A program made the translations under genes and the position numbers. Of a stretch of 64,000 nt of DNA, positions 8,770 to 18,392 are shown one piece after another (position 1 is the stretch's first letter; each line of letters begins with the position of its first letter). The notes beneath the pieces were generated by a model. That model was not told the DNA's origin. It did no database searches and worked only from the letters and a program-made list of their open reading frames with translations. The stretch spans positions 1-64,000 of the forward strand of contig CAKZKD010000028.1 of assembly GCA_937121175.1 (NCBI GenBank), given 5' to 3'. The stretch comes from an uncultured Flavobacteriales bacterium. Its GTDB lineage: Bacteria; Bacteroidota; Bacteroidia; Flavobacteriales_G; Salibacteraceae.

Positions 8770-8884
8770 AAAATGGGTTTCGGAGGGTTGTTTTTTGATA
8801 GGTCTTTATTATTAACAGAAAACGAGTTTTTTAAAACAATTCAACCCACCAGAATTTTACTGTAATTAACTAACATTGCCTCCA

Positions 8885-10177
8885 ATGCTTTTCGACTCCA
8901 TTTACGTATTCATCTGCTGGGCAATATGCACTTGGTATTTGCCTAAAATAAATTTGGTAAAAAGTCTTGGTTTCAAGGAGAATCAAATTAGAGTTCTTTT
9001 TTCTGTCAAAGTATTGGTCGGTATCGGATTCATGCTTTTTTACCAATACTATTACGACGATAGGCAGAATACCGACGCTTTTCGTTTTTACGATGACGGA
9101 AATATTCTGTATAATGTATTCCACTCCGACCCACTCACCTTTTTCAAAATACTTTTCGGAATCGAGATGCAGTCCGCTGAGGTCATTGCATCGGTAGATT
9201 TAATGAACAATTGGTACAAAGAACATTTGCACGGCGTATTTAACGACAACATGACTATAATCCGATTCAACGCCTTGGTGCGATTCCTAAGTTTTGATGT
9301 GTATCACATTCACACGTTAGCGGTTAACTTTTTGGGCTTTCTGGGTCTAGCAGCCATGGTAAATGGGGTTAAAAACCTCGGGGTAAACACCCGGCTCACC
9401 TTTTTAAGTATCTTACTTTTTCCAGGAATATTATTCTGGAGTTCTGGAGTTTTAAAAGAAAGCTTATTACTCTTTGTAATGGGGTATCTAATTTTATTCA
9501 GCTTCCGACTTGCTCAACAATGCAACTTAAAAAACGGATTTGGGTGGCTTATTTTTCTTCTTCTAGGGCTAACCGTAAAAAGTTATGTTGCGGCGAGTAT
9601 TGTAATTGGATTTGGACTTTTGATGGTTGCGCAAAAAGCAAGACTAAAAGCAACTACCTTAATTGTTTCCTACGTTTCAGTAATTAGTGTAATCGGATTT
9701 AGCCTAAATCGACTTCTTGATTTGAGAATACCCTTTCGGATTTTTCAGAAACAACACGATTTTATAAATGAAGTAGTCGCAAATAAACCCGGTTCTGCAT
9801 TTGAAATATTCGTTTTAGAACCCAATTGGTGGAGTTTGATTCAACATGCACCACATGCCTTTTTCAATTCACTTGTTCGACCATTTTTTTGGGAGGTAAA
9901 TTCAATTGTTAGCTTGGTGGCTTCAATGGAAATTTTGTTGTTAATAACACTAATTGGAATTTCTATCTTTTTTCGAAAAAAACGTAATAACCAAGCAGTA
10001 ATATCAATTAGCGGTTTGCTTATTTCAGCAACCGTAATTTTGGTAATTGTTGGTTGGGTTACTCCAGTTTTTGGCGCTTTGGTTCGCTATAAAATTCCAG
10101 CATTGTTGCTCATAATCTTGGCATTGAATCTAATTATTGATTTCAAAAAAAATCCTTTTTTAAATAGATGGCGCTAA
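8885..10177 (+). CDS. polytopic inner-membrane protein, unknown function
   Basis: About 430 residues from ATG 8885 (a TTG three codons earlier is possible). Roughly ten hydrophobic segments of membrane length are visible from residue 5 to the end. Between the second and third lies a polar loop with DDRQNTDAFRFYDDG and the LMNNWYKEHLHG region, a layout like large lumenal/periplasmic loops of O-antigen polymerase or GT-C-type proteins (an acidic Asp-rich first loop). I cannot assign it to a named family. Its stop overlaps the next gene's start by 10 bp, so the two are probably co-expressed, but no shared pathway is evident. Confidence 0.75.
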   Translation: MLFDSIYVFICWAICTWYLPKINLVKSLGFKENQIRVLFSVKVLVGIGFMLFYQYYYDDRQNTDAFRFYDDGNILYNVFHSDPLTFFKILFGIEMQSAEVIASVDLMNNWYKEHLHGVFNDNMTIIRFNALVRFLSFDVYHIHTLAVNFLGFLGLAAMVNGVKNLGVNTRLTFLSILLFPGILFWSSGVLKESLLLFVMGYLILFSFRLAQQCNLKNGFGWLIFLLLGLTVKSYVAASIVIGFGLLMVAQKARLKATTLIVSYVSVISVIGFSLNRLLDLRIPFRIFQKQHDFINEVVANKPGSAFEIFVLEPNWWSLIQHAPHAFFNSLVRPFFWEVNSIVSLVASMEILLLITLIGISIFFRKKRNNQAVISISGLLISATVILVIVGWVTPVFGALVRYKIPALLLIILALNLIIDFKKNPFLNRWR

Positions 10178-11655
10178 AAATTCACATTCCTGTTTTCTTG
10201 ATATTCATTGGATTATTTTGTTCTTGCGTAAAATACAAAAGCGCCGATATCATCGTTCATAATGGCACCATTTACTCCTGCGATTCGGAATTTACGGTGT
10301 ATGAGGCCATGGCCATTAAGGATGGTAAAATCGTTGAACTTGGCCCTGAACATCAGATTAGAAATAAATACACCGCAGATGAAATGCTCGACTTAAAAAA
10401 GCGGACCATCACCCCTACCTTCTTCGATGCGCATAGTTACATATTGGCGAAGTCACTTAAGAAAAACTCGATTGATTATAAAGATTTTGAAGGTGTGAAT
10501 ATTGATAGCTCAAAACTCAATTACGTTTATAATATTCCGGAAAAGCAGCTAAAGACCGTTGCGTTTGAAAACAAAAATTTTGTTTACCGTTCAATCTCTG
10601 GAAATATGGTCATTCCCGGGTCTGTTAATGAAATTGTTTTTAATTCGAATGGGCGATTATTTATTTCATCGAAAGATTCTGTAGGACAGGTGGTGTTATT
10701 TCTTGAACAAGAACAATTGAGCAGATTTAGGTTCGAACAAATGGAGGCCGAATTATTTAAAAATGGATATTCCGGTTGCTCAAGCTTTGGAGTTGAATCA
10801 AATACCGCGGAAAAATTATTGGCCAAAAATCCAACCGGGTACCATCAATTCATACTTGCTGGAAATGACGAAAATTTCAATTGGCTAACCAAAGTTGGCA
10901 GAACAGATTCCGGAAACATTCATATTAAAGGTCTTAGTTATTTTATTGATGGTGGGTTCGGTTCAAAAGATGCGCTGCTAAAAGAAAAATATGCAGATAC
11001 AGACTTAATTGGCACTCAGTTTACCGATAGTTCTCTAATTAATGAAATCAGTGACTTATGTGCTTCGTTACGTTTTCAGTTAACTTTTCATGCCTACGGT
11101 GACTCAGGATTTTCTTTGGCTGCAAGGCAAATGGGAGATGCACTAGAATCGGTGAATGACAATCGGTGGAGAATTGAGCACAATCAATTCATTACTGCTG
11201 CAGATTACAATTTATTGAAGAAGTTTAGCATCTTACCTAGCGTTCAACCTACCCAAGCCCAAACTGATAAAAAACAATTTGCAACCATCTTGGGAACGCA
11301 ACGAAACTGCGAAACCTATAATTTCAAAAAGTTGCTAAATCAAAATCAATTTCTAGCTTCAGGTTCATTGTATCCGATTGGTGAACTCAATCCAATAGAG
11401 CAACTTATCGCGTTATTAAATTCAGAAAACCAGTGTAACCATGGAATAGATAAAAAAGCGGCTTTGAAGGCTATCACGATTTGGCCTGCAATGTTGGCAT
11501 TTTTCGATTCTGAAACGGGTAGCCTGGAAGTAGGTAAAAACGCGGATTTTGTGGTATTAAATTTAGATCCTGTAAAAGCCGAAACTAAAACTCTTGAGCA
11601 GTTAAAAATTGAAACGACCCACATAAAAGGTATTCAAAAGTTTAGCAGAAATTAG
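10168..11655 (+). CDS. amidohydrolase-like lipoprotein lacking metal ligands (YtcJ-type fold)
   Basis: 495 residues with a lipobox LFCSC (about residue 20), so anchored in an envelope membrane. The fold is recognisable: the N-terminal beta sandwich (ADIIVHNGTIYSCD, MAIKDGKIVELG), TITPTFFDAH, then FHAYGDSG (His308), RWRIEHNQ (His338) and the C-terminal GSLEVGKNADFVVL. However, the usual HxH is His89-Ser90-Tyr91, so the second His is gone, and the final metal Asp (GSDxP in active members) is Leu401 in GSLYP. At 495 residues it is also shorter than typical YtcJ proteins (about 550). It may be a binding protein or an enzyme with altered metal use. It overlaps the upstream membrane-protein gene by 10 bp. 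Confidence 0.8.
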   Translation: MALKIHIPVFLIFIGLFCSCVKYKSADIIVHNGTIYSCDSEFTVYEAMAIKDGKIVELGPEHQIRNKYTADEMLDLKKRTITPTFFDAHSYILAKSLKKNSIDYKDFEGVNIDSSKLNYVYNIPEKQLKTVAFENKNFVYRSISGNMVIPGSVNEIVFNSNGRLFISSKDSVGQVVLFLEQEQLSRFRFEQMEAELFKNGYSGCSSFGVESNTAEKLLAKNPTGYHQFILAGNDENFNWLTKVGRTDSGNIHIKGLSYFIDGGFGSKDALLKEKYADTDLIGTQFTDSSLINEISDLCASLRFQLTFHAYGDSGFSLAARQMGDALESVNDNRWRIEHNQFITAADYNLLKKFSILPSVQPTQAQTDKKQFATILGTQRNCETYNFKKLLNQNQFLASGSLYPIGELNPIEQLIALLNSENQCNHGIDKKAALKAITIWPAMLAFFDSETGSLEVGKNADFVVLNLDPVKAETKTLEQLKIETTHIKGIQKFSRN

Positions 11656-11690
11656 AATTTCCTGTAATTAATGCCAGCCAACTCTTTATT

Positions 11691-11698
11691 TATATTTG
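11691..11698 (+). promoter_or_regulatory. -7 promoter element for the acyl-CoA synthetase operon
   Basis: TATATTTG, a full TAnnTTTG match, 16 bp before the ATG at 11715. Predicted leader of about 10 nt. No clear -33 element. Confidence 0.5.
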
Positions 11699-11714
11699 AG
11701 CAAAACAGACGCTT

Positions 11715-13481
11715 ATGTATGATCATGTAAAACGCCTTTTCGATATACCCCGCCACCAACAAAAATCTTATCCTAAAAAAGATGCTTTCACCGCTAAAAT
11801 TAATGGTGAGTGGAAGCCTACTTCTATAGACACCATGCTTTCCGAAGCAATGCAAGTCAGTAAAGCTTTATTGAATTTAGGAATTGGAAAAGGAGACAAA
11901 ATTGGATTAATCTCGAATAATAGACCGGAATGGATTTCAATGGATTGCGGAATTCTGCAAGTAGGAGCTGTTGATGTACCAATTTATCCTACCATTTCAG
12001 CGGAAGATTACAAGTACATCTTCAACGATGCAGAATTGAAATATTGCTTTGTTAGTGATATAGAATTATTCGAAAAAGTAAATTCCATTAAAGACCAAGT
12101 GCCAAGTTTGAAAGGCGTTTATTCGTTCGACCACCTTGACGGTGTGGAACATTGGACCGCATTTCTGAAAGCAGCAGAAGGAAAAGAGGACGCTGAAGTT
12201 GAGGCCATTATGGATTCAATTGATGAAAACGATTTGGCAACTTTGATCTATACAAGTGGTACAACGGGAGTACCTAAAGGTGTTATGCTTTCTCACAAAA
12301 ACTTGGTGAGTAATTCGCTTGCGTGTATTGAAAGGTTACCTGTTGATAGTAATGCAAAATCATTGAGCTTTCTGCCCGTTTGTCATGTTTACGAACGCAT
12401 GCTGATTTATCTATATATGATTACTGGAGTGTCAGTTTATTTCGCAGAATCGATGGAAACCATTGGTGATAATTTACGTGAAGTAAAACCTGAAGTATTT
12501 ACAGCCGTTCCAAGATTATTAGAAAAAGTTTACGATAAAATTGTTGCCAAAGGCGCTGACTTAACAGGTGTCAAAAAAGCACTTTTCTTTTGGGCTTTAT
12601 CACTTGGAGAAAAGTACGAACCTTACGGTGCAAATGGTGCTTGGTACGAATTTCAATTAAAAATAGCTCGAAAAATAATTTTCAGCAAATGGCAAGAAGC
12701 ACTAGGTGGTAATGTTTTGGCTGTGGCTTCTGGTTCTGCCGCACTTTCACCAAGATTGGCTCGTGTGTTTTTGGCGGCTGGCGTTCCTGTAATGGAAGGC
12801 TATGGACTAACAGAAACTTCTCCTGTTGCCTCGGTAAATGCAGAACACAATAAAGGTTTGATGATTGGCACTGTTGGCAGAGTAATAGATGGCGTTGAAG
12901 TGAAAATTGCAAAAGATGGCGAAATTCTGATTAAAGGACCGAACGTAATGCAGGGCTATTATAAGCAACCCGAAAAAACTAAGGAAGTACTTTCTGAAGA
13001 TGGTTGGTTCTCAACCGGTGATATTGGAAAATTTGTTGGTGATGGATTTTTGAAAATTACTGATCGAAAAAAAGAAATTTTCAAGACTTCCGGGGGTAAA
13101 TACATTGCACCTCAAATCATGGAAAACAAATTCAAAGAGTCTAGATTTATTGAGCAGATTATGGTCATTGGTGAAGGACAAAAACATCCGGGTGCATTTG
13201 TTGTACCGAATTACGAATTTGTTGAAGATTGGTGCGAACGAAAAGGTATTCCATTTAAGAGTAAGGCCGAGGCAAGCAAAAACGAAAAATTAATTGTTCG
13301 GATAAAAAAGGAAATCGATGAGCTTAATCAAGGTTTTGGAAATTGGGAGCAGATAAAGAAATTCGAACTAGTTGATTCTACGTGGTCAGTTGAAACTAAA
13401 GAAATGACCCCTACGCTAAAACTAAAACGGAAGTTTATCATGGAGAAGTATAAAGACTTATTCCAGAAGATATACGGTTAG
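11715..13481 (+). CDS. long-chain fatty acid-CoA ligase (AMP-forming)
   Basis: 588 residues. It activates fatty acids to acyl-CoA through an acyl-adenylate, for beta-oxidation or lipid synthesis. The AMP-binding P-loop is LIYTSGTTGVPKGVMLSHKN (about residues 178-197). Downstream are GYGLTETSPV (adenine site), DGWFSTGDIG (ribose-binding Asp) and DRKKEIFKTSGGKYIAP (hinge and C-terminal lysine region). The long insertion and LPVCHVYER motif match the bacterial FadD15-like or eukaryote-like long-chain class. No signal peptide, so cytoplasmic or membrane-associated. It leads a probable operon with an M1 peptidase and an LpxH-like phosphatase. fadD would be the usual symbol, but substrate length is not shown by sequence. 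Confidence 0.92.
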   Translation: MYDHVKRLFDIPRHQQKSYPKKDAFTAKINGEWKPTSIDTMLSEAMQVSKALLNLGIGKGDKIGLISNNRPEWISMDCGILQVGAVDVPIYPTISAEDYKYIFNDAELKYCFVSDIELFEKVNSIKDQVPSLKGVYSFDHLDGVEHWTAFLKAAEGKEDAEVEAIMDSIDENDLATLIYTSGTTGVPKGVMLSHKNLVSNSLACIERLPVDSNAKSLSFLPVCHVYERMLIYLYMITGVSVYFAESMETIGDNLREVKPEVFTAVPRLLEKVYDKIVAKGADLTGVKKALFFWALSLGEKYEPYGANGAWYEFQLKIARKIIFSKWQEALGGNVLAVASGSAALSPRLARVFLAAGVPVMEGYGLTETSPVASVNAEHNKGLMIGTVGRVIDGVEVKIAKDGEILIKGPNVMQGYYKQPEKTKEVLSEDGWFSTGDIGKFVGDGFLKITDRKKEIFKTSGGKYIAPQIMENKFKESRFIEQIMVIGEGQKHPGAFVVPNYEFVEDWCERKGIPFKSKAEASKNEKLIVRIKKEIDELNQGFGNWEQIKKFELVDSTWSVETKEMTPTLKLKRKFIMEKYKDLFQKIYG

Positions 13482-13569
13482 GCGAATGAATTCGAAAAAC
13501 AAAAATGAGATTCGGAACAACTATCTCACAGGTTTTTTAAATAAAAAACAGTTCGAAAACGTTCACGGA

Positions 13570-16557
13570 ATGACGACTAAAACTATAAAAAAAGCCCTTC
13601 TGGGCTTTTTGCTTATGGTACTGGTTGGATCTACAAATGGACAACATACCCGTGCATATTTTCAACAGACCGTCAATTACGACATACAAGTTTCTTTGGA
13701 TGACAAAAACCACATTCTAAATGGTTTTGAAGAAATCGAGTACATAAACAACAGTCACCATGGAATGGATACTATTTGGTTTCACCTGTGGCCTAATGCT
13801 TACAAAAACAACGAAACGGCTTTAGGCAAACAACTTCTTGAAAATGGAAGTACTGAGTTTCAATTTTTGGAAGATGAAGGACGCGGGTTTATCGACTCCT
13901 TGGACTTCAAAATTAATGGCGAAAAAATCAATTGGCTGTACCATCCAGAACATTTAGATATCTGTGCTTTGATACTCAACAAAAAGTTAAACCCCAAAGA
14001 GCGCATAACTATTTCTACTCCATTTAAAGTAAAAATACCTGCCGCGGGAATCAGTAGATTGGGCCACGATGAAAATTCATACCAGTTTACACAATGGTAT
14101 CCAAAACCAGCAGTTTTTGACCGCGATGGCTGGCATCCAATGCCCTACTTGAATCAAGGTGAATTTTACTCGGAATATGGAACTTTTGATGTTCGTATTT
14201 CAGTACCCGAAAATTATATAGTGGCTTCAACAGGAGAACTGAAAACAGAAAGTGAATTTGAATTTATAGATAGTCTTGCCAGTTTAACCTATCCCGATAG
14301 TTTGTTAGTCGAATTTGATTCTGTATCGAGTAATACGTTTAAAACATTGCATTATCGACAGAACAACATCCATGATTTTGCCTGGTTTACGCAGAAAAAC
14401 TTTTTGGTAAGAAAAGATTCTGTGCAATTACCTAATTCTGGCAGAATGGTTACCACATGGGCATTTTTTGCTCCCGAAAGTTATTCTGAATGGAAAGAAG
14501 CGCCACGATATATCAATCAGGCTGTGCATCATTACTCAAAGTACAATGGCGATTACCCATACAAACACTGTACTGCCGTGGAGGCTAGTTTGGAAGCTGG
14601 TGGTGGAATGGAATATCCTATGATTACCATTATTGATTTTGGAATGACTGGTAAAATTTTAGAGACCGTTATTGTTCACGAAGTTGGTCACAATTGGTTT
14701 TATGGAATGTTGGGGTTCAATGAACGCTCCATGCCGAGTTTGGATGAAGGAATTAATTCATTCTATGAATTACGATACTTGGAAGAAACCTATGGCGATT
14801 CTAGCTTATCTCCACAAGTAGATTTTTTACCTTCTTTTTTGAATAAATGGCTAAATCTAGATTTAGTGACCAGTCGGGGTGAAAAATACTTTACGTATTT
14901 ATTTACGGCCAGAAATAATACCGACCAAAAACTTACCGACCATTCGGCACACTACACTGGACTCAATTATGGCGCAATTGTATATGCAAAGATGGCTGTT
15001 AGTTTACAAATGCTTCGAGCAGCTTTAGGTGACGCTATTTTTGATGAGTCGATGCGGTCCTTTTATAAAAAATGGGAATTTAAACATCCGGGTTTAATTG
15101 ATTTGCAAGTAGAATTTGAAACCGTTTCCGGCCAAGATTTGTCCTGGTTTTTTAATCACTATTTAAATACTACTGAAAAGCTTAATGTTAAACTCAAAAG
15201 AGTTAAAACTAAAACGGATAATCACTTTGTGACCGTAAAAAATAAATCATCCGTTTTACTTCCAGTTACCATGAACTCAATTGATAATGACGGACGAATT
15301 GTCAGCACCCACACTATAAAGGCGCTTGCTGGAAAAAGTAAAATAAAACTACCGAACAAAGGAGGACAGCTCGTAAAAGTTGACACCCATTTGGATATGG
15401 TGGAAGCAAATAGAAAAGACAATACATCGAGAACAAATGGGCTTTTCAAAAAAGTTGAACCTATCGAATTTAAATTCCTAAGCGCTGTCGAAGACCCAAA
15501 CAAAACGCAGGTGTTTTATTTACCACTTGCGGGCTGGAACTCTAGCGACCAGGCGATGTTGGGTTTAGCAATTCACAATAAATCTTTGGTGGAGAAACCC
15601 TTTGAATTTATTGCGGCGCCCATGTACACATTTCACCGAAATACGGTGAATGGAATTTATAATGCAGAATATCATTGGTATTTTCAGAAGGGCATTAAAC
15701 GCCTTACGCTTCAAGGAAATTTTCAGCAATTCAGTTACGAAAATCCAATTTTAGGATTAAATAGCACCCAATTTGAGCGTTACGCTCCTGCGCTTAAATT
15801 TGACTTGAAGCCCAAAATTGCCCGTTCTCCTTGGAGGAATACATTTAGAATCAATCCAATATACGTTTCGGAACAAACAAATCGGGATAACCTTCCAATT
15901 GTAAATGATGACAACCTTTACACAGTGGCCGATTGGCGAAGTAGAAGAAACAAAACACTAAACAATTCTTTAATCAATGTAAAATCTACCTTCCACAAAG
16001 ATTTTCAATTGTTTGAAGTTTTGGGCTTACATACGTTCGGTTATAGAAAAGGAGAGAATAATATTGGCCTACGTTTATATGCAGGAGTTTTTGGAAATAA
16101 CCAAACTGTTTCTCCGCGTTACAACCTTAGAATGGATGGGCAAAGAGGTTGGTACGATTACACCTTTGGGGACGTTTTTATGGAACGCGGAACCAGCCAT
16201 GATATGTGGCAACAACAAATGAACGATAATCAGGGGGCTTTCAAAACGCCCACCAATGTTGGGCAATCCAATAATTGGCTGATCGCCTTTAACGTAGATG
16301 CTGAATTGCCTCTTATTTTACCAATAAGTGTTTATTCAGACTTTGGTTCTAGCTCCACAGAATCGTTCATGTACAATGCAGGCGTTAAGTTTAGAGTGTT
16401 GAGTAATATCATTGAGGTATTCTTTCCTGTAATTTGGAGTGAATCTATAGAAAATGCCTATTCAGCTAATAACGTTACCTACAACGAACAGATTAGATTT
16501 ACTTTGCATTTGGATAGAATAAACCCTTATCGTGCGATTGATAGAATAATTCAGTGA
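13570..16557 (+). CDS. M1-family metallopeptidase, secreted, with C-terminal barrel-like region
   Basis: 995 residues from ATG 13570, chosen because it begins a signal peptide (MTTKTIKKALLGFLL...STNGQ); an in-frame ATG 28 codons earlier adds only polar residues. The gluzincin zinc site is HEVGH at about residue 370, with the third ligand Glu in LDEG, giving HExxH-x18-E. GGMEYP upstream is the M1 GxMEN-type substrate motif. The first half is thus an aminopeptidase N-like domain. After about residue 600 the chain changes to repeated aromatic beta-strand segments (YNAEYHWYFQKG, RLTLQGNFQQFSY) that look like an outer-membrane barrel, so the enzyme may be membrane-tethered. It overlaps the next gene by 4 bp. 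Confidence 0.9.
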   Translation: MTTKTIKKALLGFLLMVLVGSTNGQHTRAYFQQTVNYDIQVSLDDKNHILNGFEEIEYINNSHHGMDTIWFHLWPNAYKNNETALGKQLLENGSTEFQFLEDEGRGFIDSLDFKINGEKINWLYHPEHLDICALILNKKLNPKERITISTPFKVKIPAAGISRLGHDENSYQFTQWYPKPAVFDRDGWHPMPYLNQGEFYSEYGTFDVRISVPENYIVASTGELKTESEFEFIDSLASLTYPDSLLVEFDSVSSNTFKTLHYRQNNIHDFAWFTQKNFLVRKDSVQLPNSGRMVTTWAFFAPESYSEWKEAPRYINQAVHHYSKYNGDYPYKHCTAVEASLEAGGGMEYPMITIIDFGMTGKILETVIVHEVGHNWFYGMLGFNERSMPSLDEGINSFYELRYLEETYGDSSLSPQVDFLPSFLNKWLNLDLVTSRGEKYFTYLFTARNNTDQKLTDHSAHYTGLNYGAIVYAKMAVSLQMLRAALGDAIFDESMRSFYKKWEFKHPGLIDLQVEFETVSGQDLSWFFNHYLNTTEKLNVKLKRVKTKTDNHFVTVKNKSSVLLPVTMNSIDNDGRIVSTHTIKALAGKSKIKLPNKGGQLVKVDTHLDMVEANRKDNTSRTNGLFKKVEPIEFKFLSAVEDPNKTQVFYLPLAGWNSSDQAMLGLAIHNKSLVEKPFEFIAAPMYTFHRNTVNGIYNAEYHWYFQKGIKRLTLQGNFQQFSYENPILGLNSTQFERYAPALKFDLKPKIARSPWRNTFRINPIYVSEQTNRDNLPIVNDDNLYTVADWRSRRNKTLNNSLINVKSTFHKDFQLFEVLGLHTFGYRKGENNIGLRLYAGVFGNNQTVSPRYNLRMDGQRGWYDYTFGDVFMERGTSHDMWQQQMNDNQGAFKTPTNVGQSNNWLIAFNVDAELPLILPISVYSDFGSSSTESFMYNAGVKFRVLSNIIEVFFPVIWSESIENAYSANNVTYNEQIRFTLHLDRINPYRAIDRIIQ

Positions 16558-17303
16558 GCGAAAAAAAGAAAATATACTTTGCTTCAGACTTTCATCTAGG
16601 CGCGCCAAATGAAGAACAGAGCAAGGCTCGTGAAAGACGAGTTATCGATTGGCTAGACATGGCCAGTAAAGATGCTTCTGATGTTTTTTTGGTGGGCGAT
16701 GTATTTGATTTCTGGTTTGAATATAAACATTCCATTCCAAAAGGTTTTGCACGATTGCAAGGGAAAATTGCTCAATTGACAGACAATGGGATAAGGGTTC
16801 ATTTTTTTATTGGTAATCATGACATGTGGGCTTTCAATTATTTTGAAGAAGAATTGGGAGTGAAGATGTATCGCGACAATACCGAGTTTGAATTCGACGG
16901 AAAAAAATTCTTGATTGGCCATGGTGACGGTTATGGCCCCGGAGATTATGGTTACAAATTCATTAAAAAAGTTTTTGCCAACCCAATTTGTCAATGGTTA
17001 TTTGGTTGGATTCACCCAAATATTGGCATTGGATTAGCTAATTTCTGGAGCGGCAGGAGCCGTTCGGCAAACTCAGGTTCTGACGAAAAATTCTTGGGCG
17101 AAGAAAACGAATGGTTGGCCATTTATGCAAAGGAAGTCCTGCAAAAGAAACACTTTGACTACTTCATTTTTGGCCACCGGCATTTACCATTAGATTTAAA
17201 AGTCGGTGAACTTAGCAGGTATATTAATCTTGGCGAATGGATTAACTATAACAGTTACGCTATGTTTGATGGGTTAGATTTGAAGTTAGAAGTGTTTAAT
17301 TAG
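16554..17303 (+). CDS. UDP-2,3-diacylglucosamine diphosphatase-like metallophosphoesterase (LpxH type)
   Basis: 249 residues starting at a GTG that overlaps the upstream stop (GTGA). All calcineurin-like metal motifs are present in order: SDFHLG (about 10), GDVFDFW (about 49), GNHDMW (about 87), GHGDGYGPGDYG (about 124) and GHRHLP (about 205). DFHLG and VFDFWFE with the Arg-rich middle match LpxH, which cleaves UDP-diacylglucosamine to lipid X in lipid A synthesis. Membrane-surface enzyme, no signal peptide. Its neighbours (acyl-CoA ligase, peptidase) give no lipid A context, so another pyrophosphatase role remains possible. Its TAG overlaps the gap stop by 3-4 bp. Confidence 0.85.
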   Translation: MSEKKKIYFASDFHLGAPNEEQSKARERRVIDWLDMASKDASDVFLVGDVFDFWFEYKHSIPKGFARLQGKIAQLTDNGIRVHFFIGNHDMWAFNYFEEELGVKMYRDNTEFEFDGKKFLIGHGDGYGPGDYGYKFIKKVFANPICQWLFGWIHPNIGIGLANFWSGRSRSANSGSDEKFLGEENEWLAIYAKEVLQKKHFDYFIFGHRHLPLDLKVGELSRYINLGEWINYNSYAMFDGLDLKLEVFN

Positions 17304-18295
17304 TATTTTAATACTAAATCCAACAATCTATTCGAATAACCAATCTCATTATCGTACCAACCAACTACTTTAACCATATTCCCGATGACCGAGGTAAGTT
17401 GAGCATCGAATAAACAAGAATGTGGATTACCTAATATATCTACCGAAACAATGGGATCTTCTGTGTAGGATAGAATTCCATTTAATTTGCCATCTGAACG
17501 CTCTTTGAACTTCTCGTTAATCTTCTCAACAGATGCAGGTTTTTTCACAACACATGTAATATCCGTCATAGAACCATTTGGTACAGGCACTCGAATGCCA
17601 CAACCACCAATTTTCCCTTCCAAATGTGGAAAGATACGTGTGATTGCTTTTGCCGCTCCAGTTGTTGTAGGCACAATAGAATTCGGGGCAGAACGAGCCC
17701 TTCTCAAATCTTTATGCGGTGCATCGTGCAGTTTTTGGTCAGACGTATAGGAATGAACAGTAGTAATATAAGCTGTTTCAATTTCGCACAATTCATCTAC
17801 AATTTGAATTAGTGGTGCAGCATTATTTGTTGTGCAGGATGCGTTCGAAATAATTACATCCTCCTTTGAAAGGACATCGTCATTCACACCCAACACCACT
17901 GTTCTAATTTCTAAGTCGGCAGCTGGCGCTGAAAGTATTACTCGCTTTGCTCCTGCTTCGATATGTTGCTTTGCCTTTTCTTTAGTTCTAAAATACCCTG
18001 ACGCCTCGACCACAATGTCAATATTCAGACCTTGCCATGGCAATAAGCTCGGATTGCCTTCTGAGTAATAATTAATCTTATGATTGTTGACCAGAATTTG
18101 ATTTTCTTTAGCTTCAACATCTCCAGAAAATACACCATGTACAGAATCATATTTAAACAAATGCGCCATGGTTTGCGCATCAGCCAAATCGTTTATGGCA
18201 ACAATATCATAATTACCGAATTCTGATTTTCGTCGTAAGTATTCTCTTAGAAAATTTCGACCTATACGCCCAAAACCATTAATTGCAATACGCAT
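17300..18295 (-). CDS. gap: glyceraldehyde-3-phosphate dehydrogenase, type I
   Basis: 331 residues when started at MRIAINGFGRIGR (18295), the canonical beginning. An ATG three codons earlier (18304) would sit right at the predicted transcription start, so the inner one is preferred. The NAD-binding Rossmann motif is INGFGRIGR. The catalytic Cys is in SNASCTTN (residue 154), and the base His is in TVHSYTSDQ. GWYDNEIGYSNR near the end is also characteristic. It catalyses the oxidative phosphorylation of glyceraldehyde 3-phosphate in glycolysis. It has its own promoter (18309-18316) and converges on the LpxH-like gene with overlapping stops. Many Bacteroidota carry two gap paralogues; this may be one of them. 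Confidence 0.96.
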   Translation of the reverse strand: MRIAINGFGRIGRNFLREYLRRKSEFGNYDIVAINDLADAQTMAHLFKYDSVHGVFSGDVEAKENQILVNNHKINYYSEGNPSLLPWQGLNIDIVVEASGYFRTKEKAKQHIEAGAKRVILSAPAADLEIRTVVLGVNDDVLSKEDVIISNASCTTNNAAPLIQIVDELCEIETAYITTVHSYTSDQKLHDAPHKDLRRARSAPNSIVPTTTGAAKAITRIFPHLEGKIGGCGIRVPVPNGSMTDITCVVKKPASVEKINEKFKERSDGKLNGILSYTEDPIVSVDILGNPHSCLFDAQLTSVIGNMVKVVGWYDNEIGYSNRLLDLVLKY

Positions 18296-18308
18296 TTTAC
18301 CCATAACT

Positions 18309-18316
18309 CAAATATA
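18309..18316 (-). promoter_or_regulatory. -7 promoter element for gap
   Basis: TATATTTG on the minus strand, a full TAnnTTTG match. A start site 5-7 nt downstream would fall near 18303, so the mRNA would have a leader of about 7 nt or none. Confidence 0.5.
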
Positions 18317-18341
18317 CCTCGAATAAAAAATTGAGCACAAA

Positions 18342-18371
18342 AAAAGCCCTTTGGAAATCCAAAGGGCTTTT
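18342..18371 (-). terminator. intrinsic terminator of the T9SS BNR gene
   Basis: A 13-bp perfect stem (AAAAGCCCTTTGG / CCAAAGGGCTTTT) with a 4-base loop, followed on the minus strand by a T-run. It lies 22 bp after the stop at 18393 and upstream of gap, insulating the two. The A/T-flanked stem could work in both directions. Confidence 0.85.
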
Positions 18372-18392
18372 AATTTTAAAGTTATTTATCGC

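Noticed and set aside
16653-16994. A 113-codon minus-strand frame over the LpxH-like gene
   Set aside because: All metallophosphatase motifs are on the plus strand; the opposite frame has no recognisable features.
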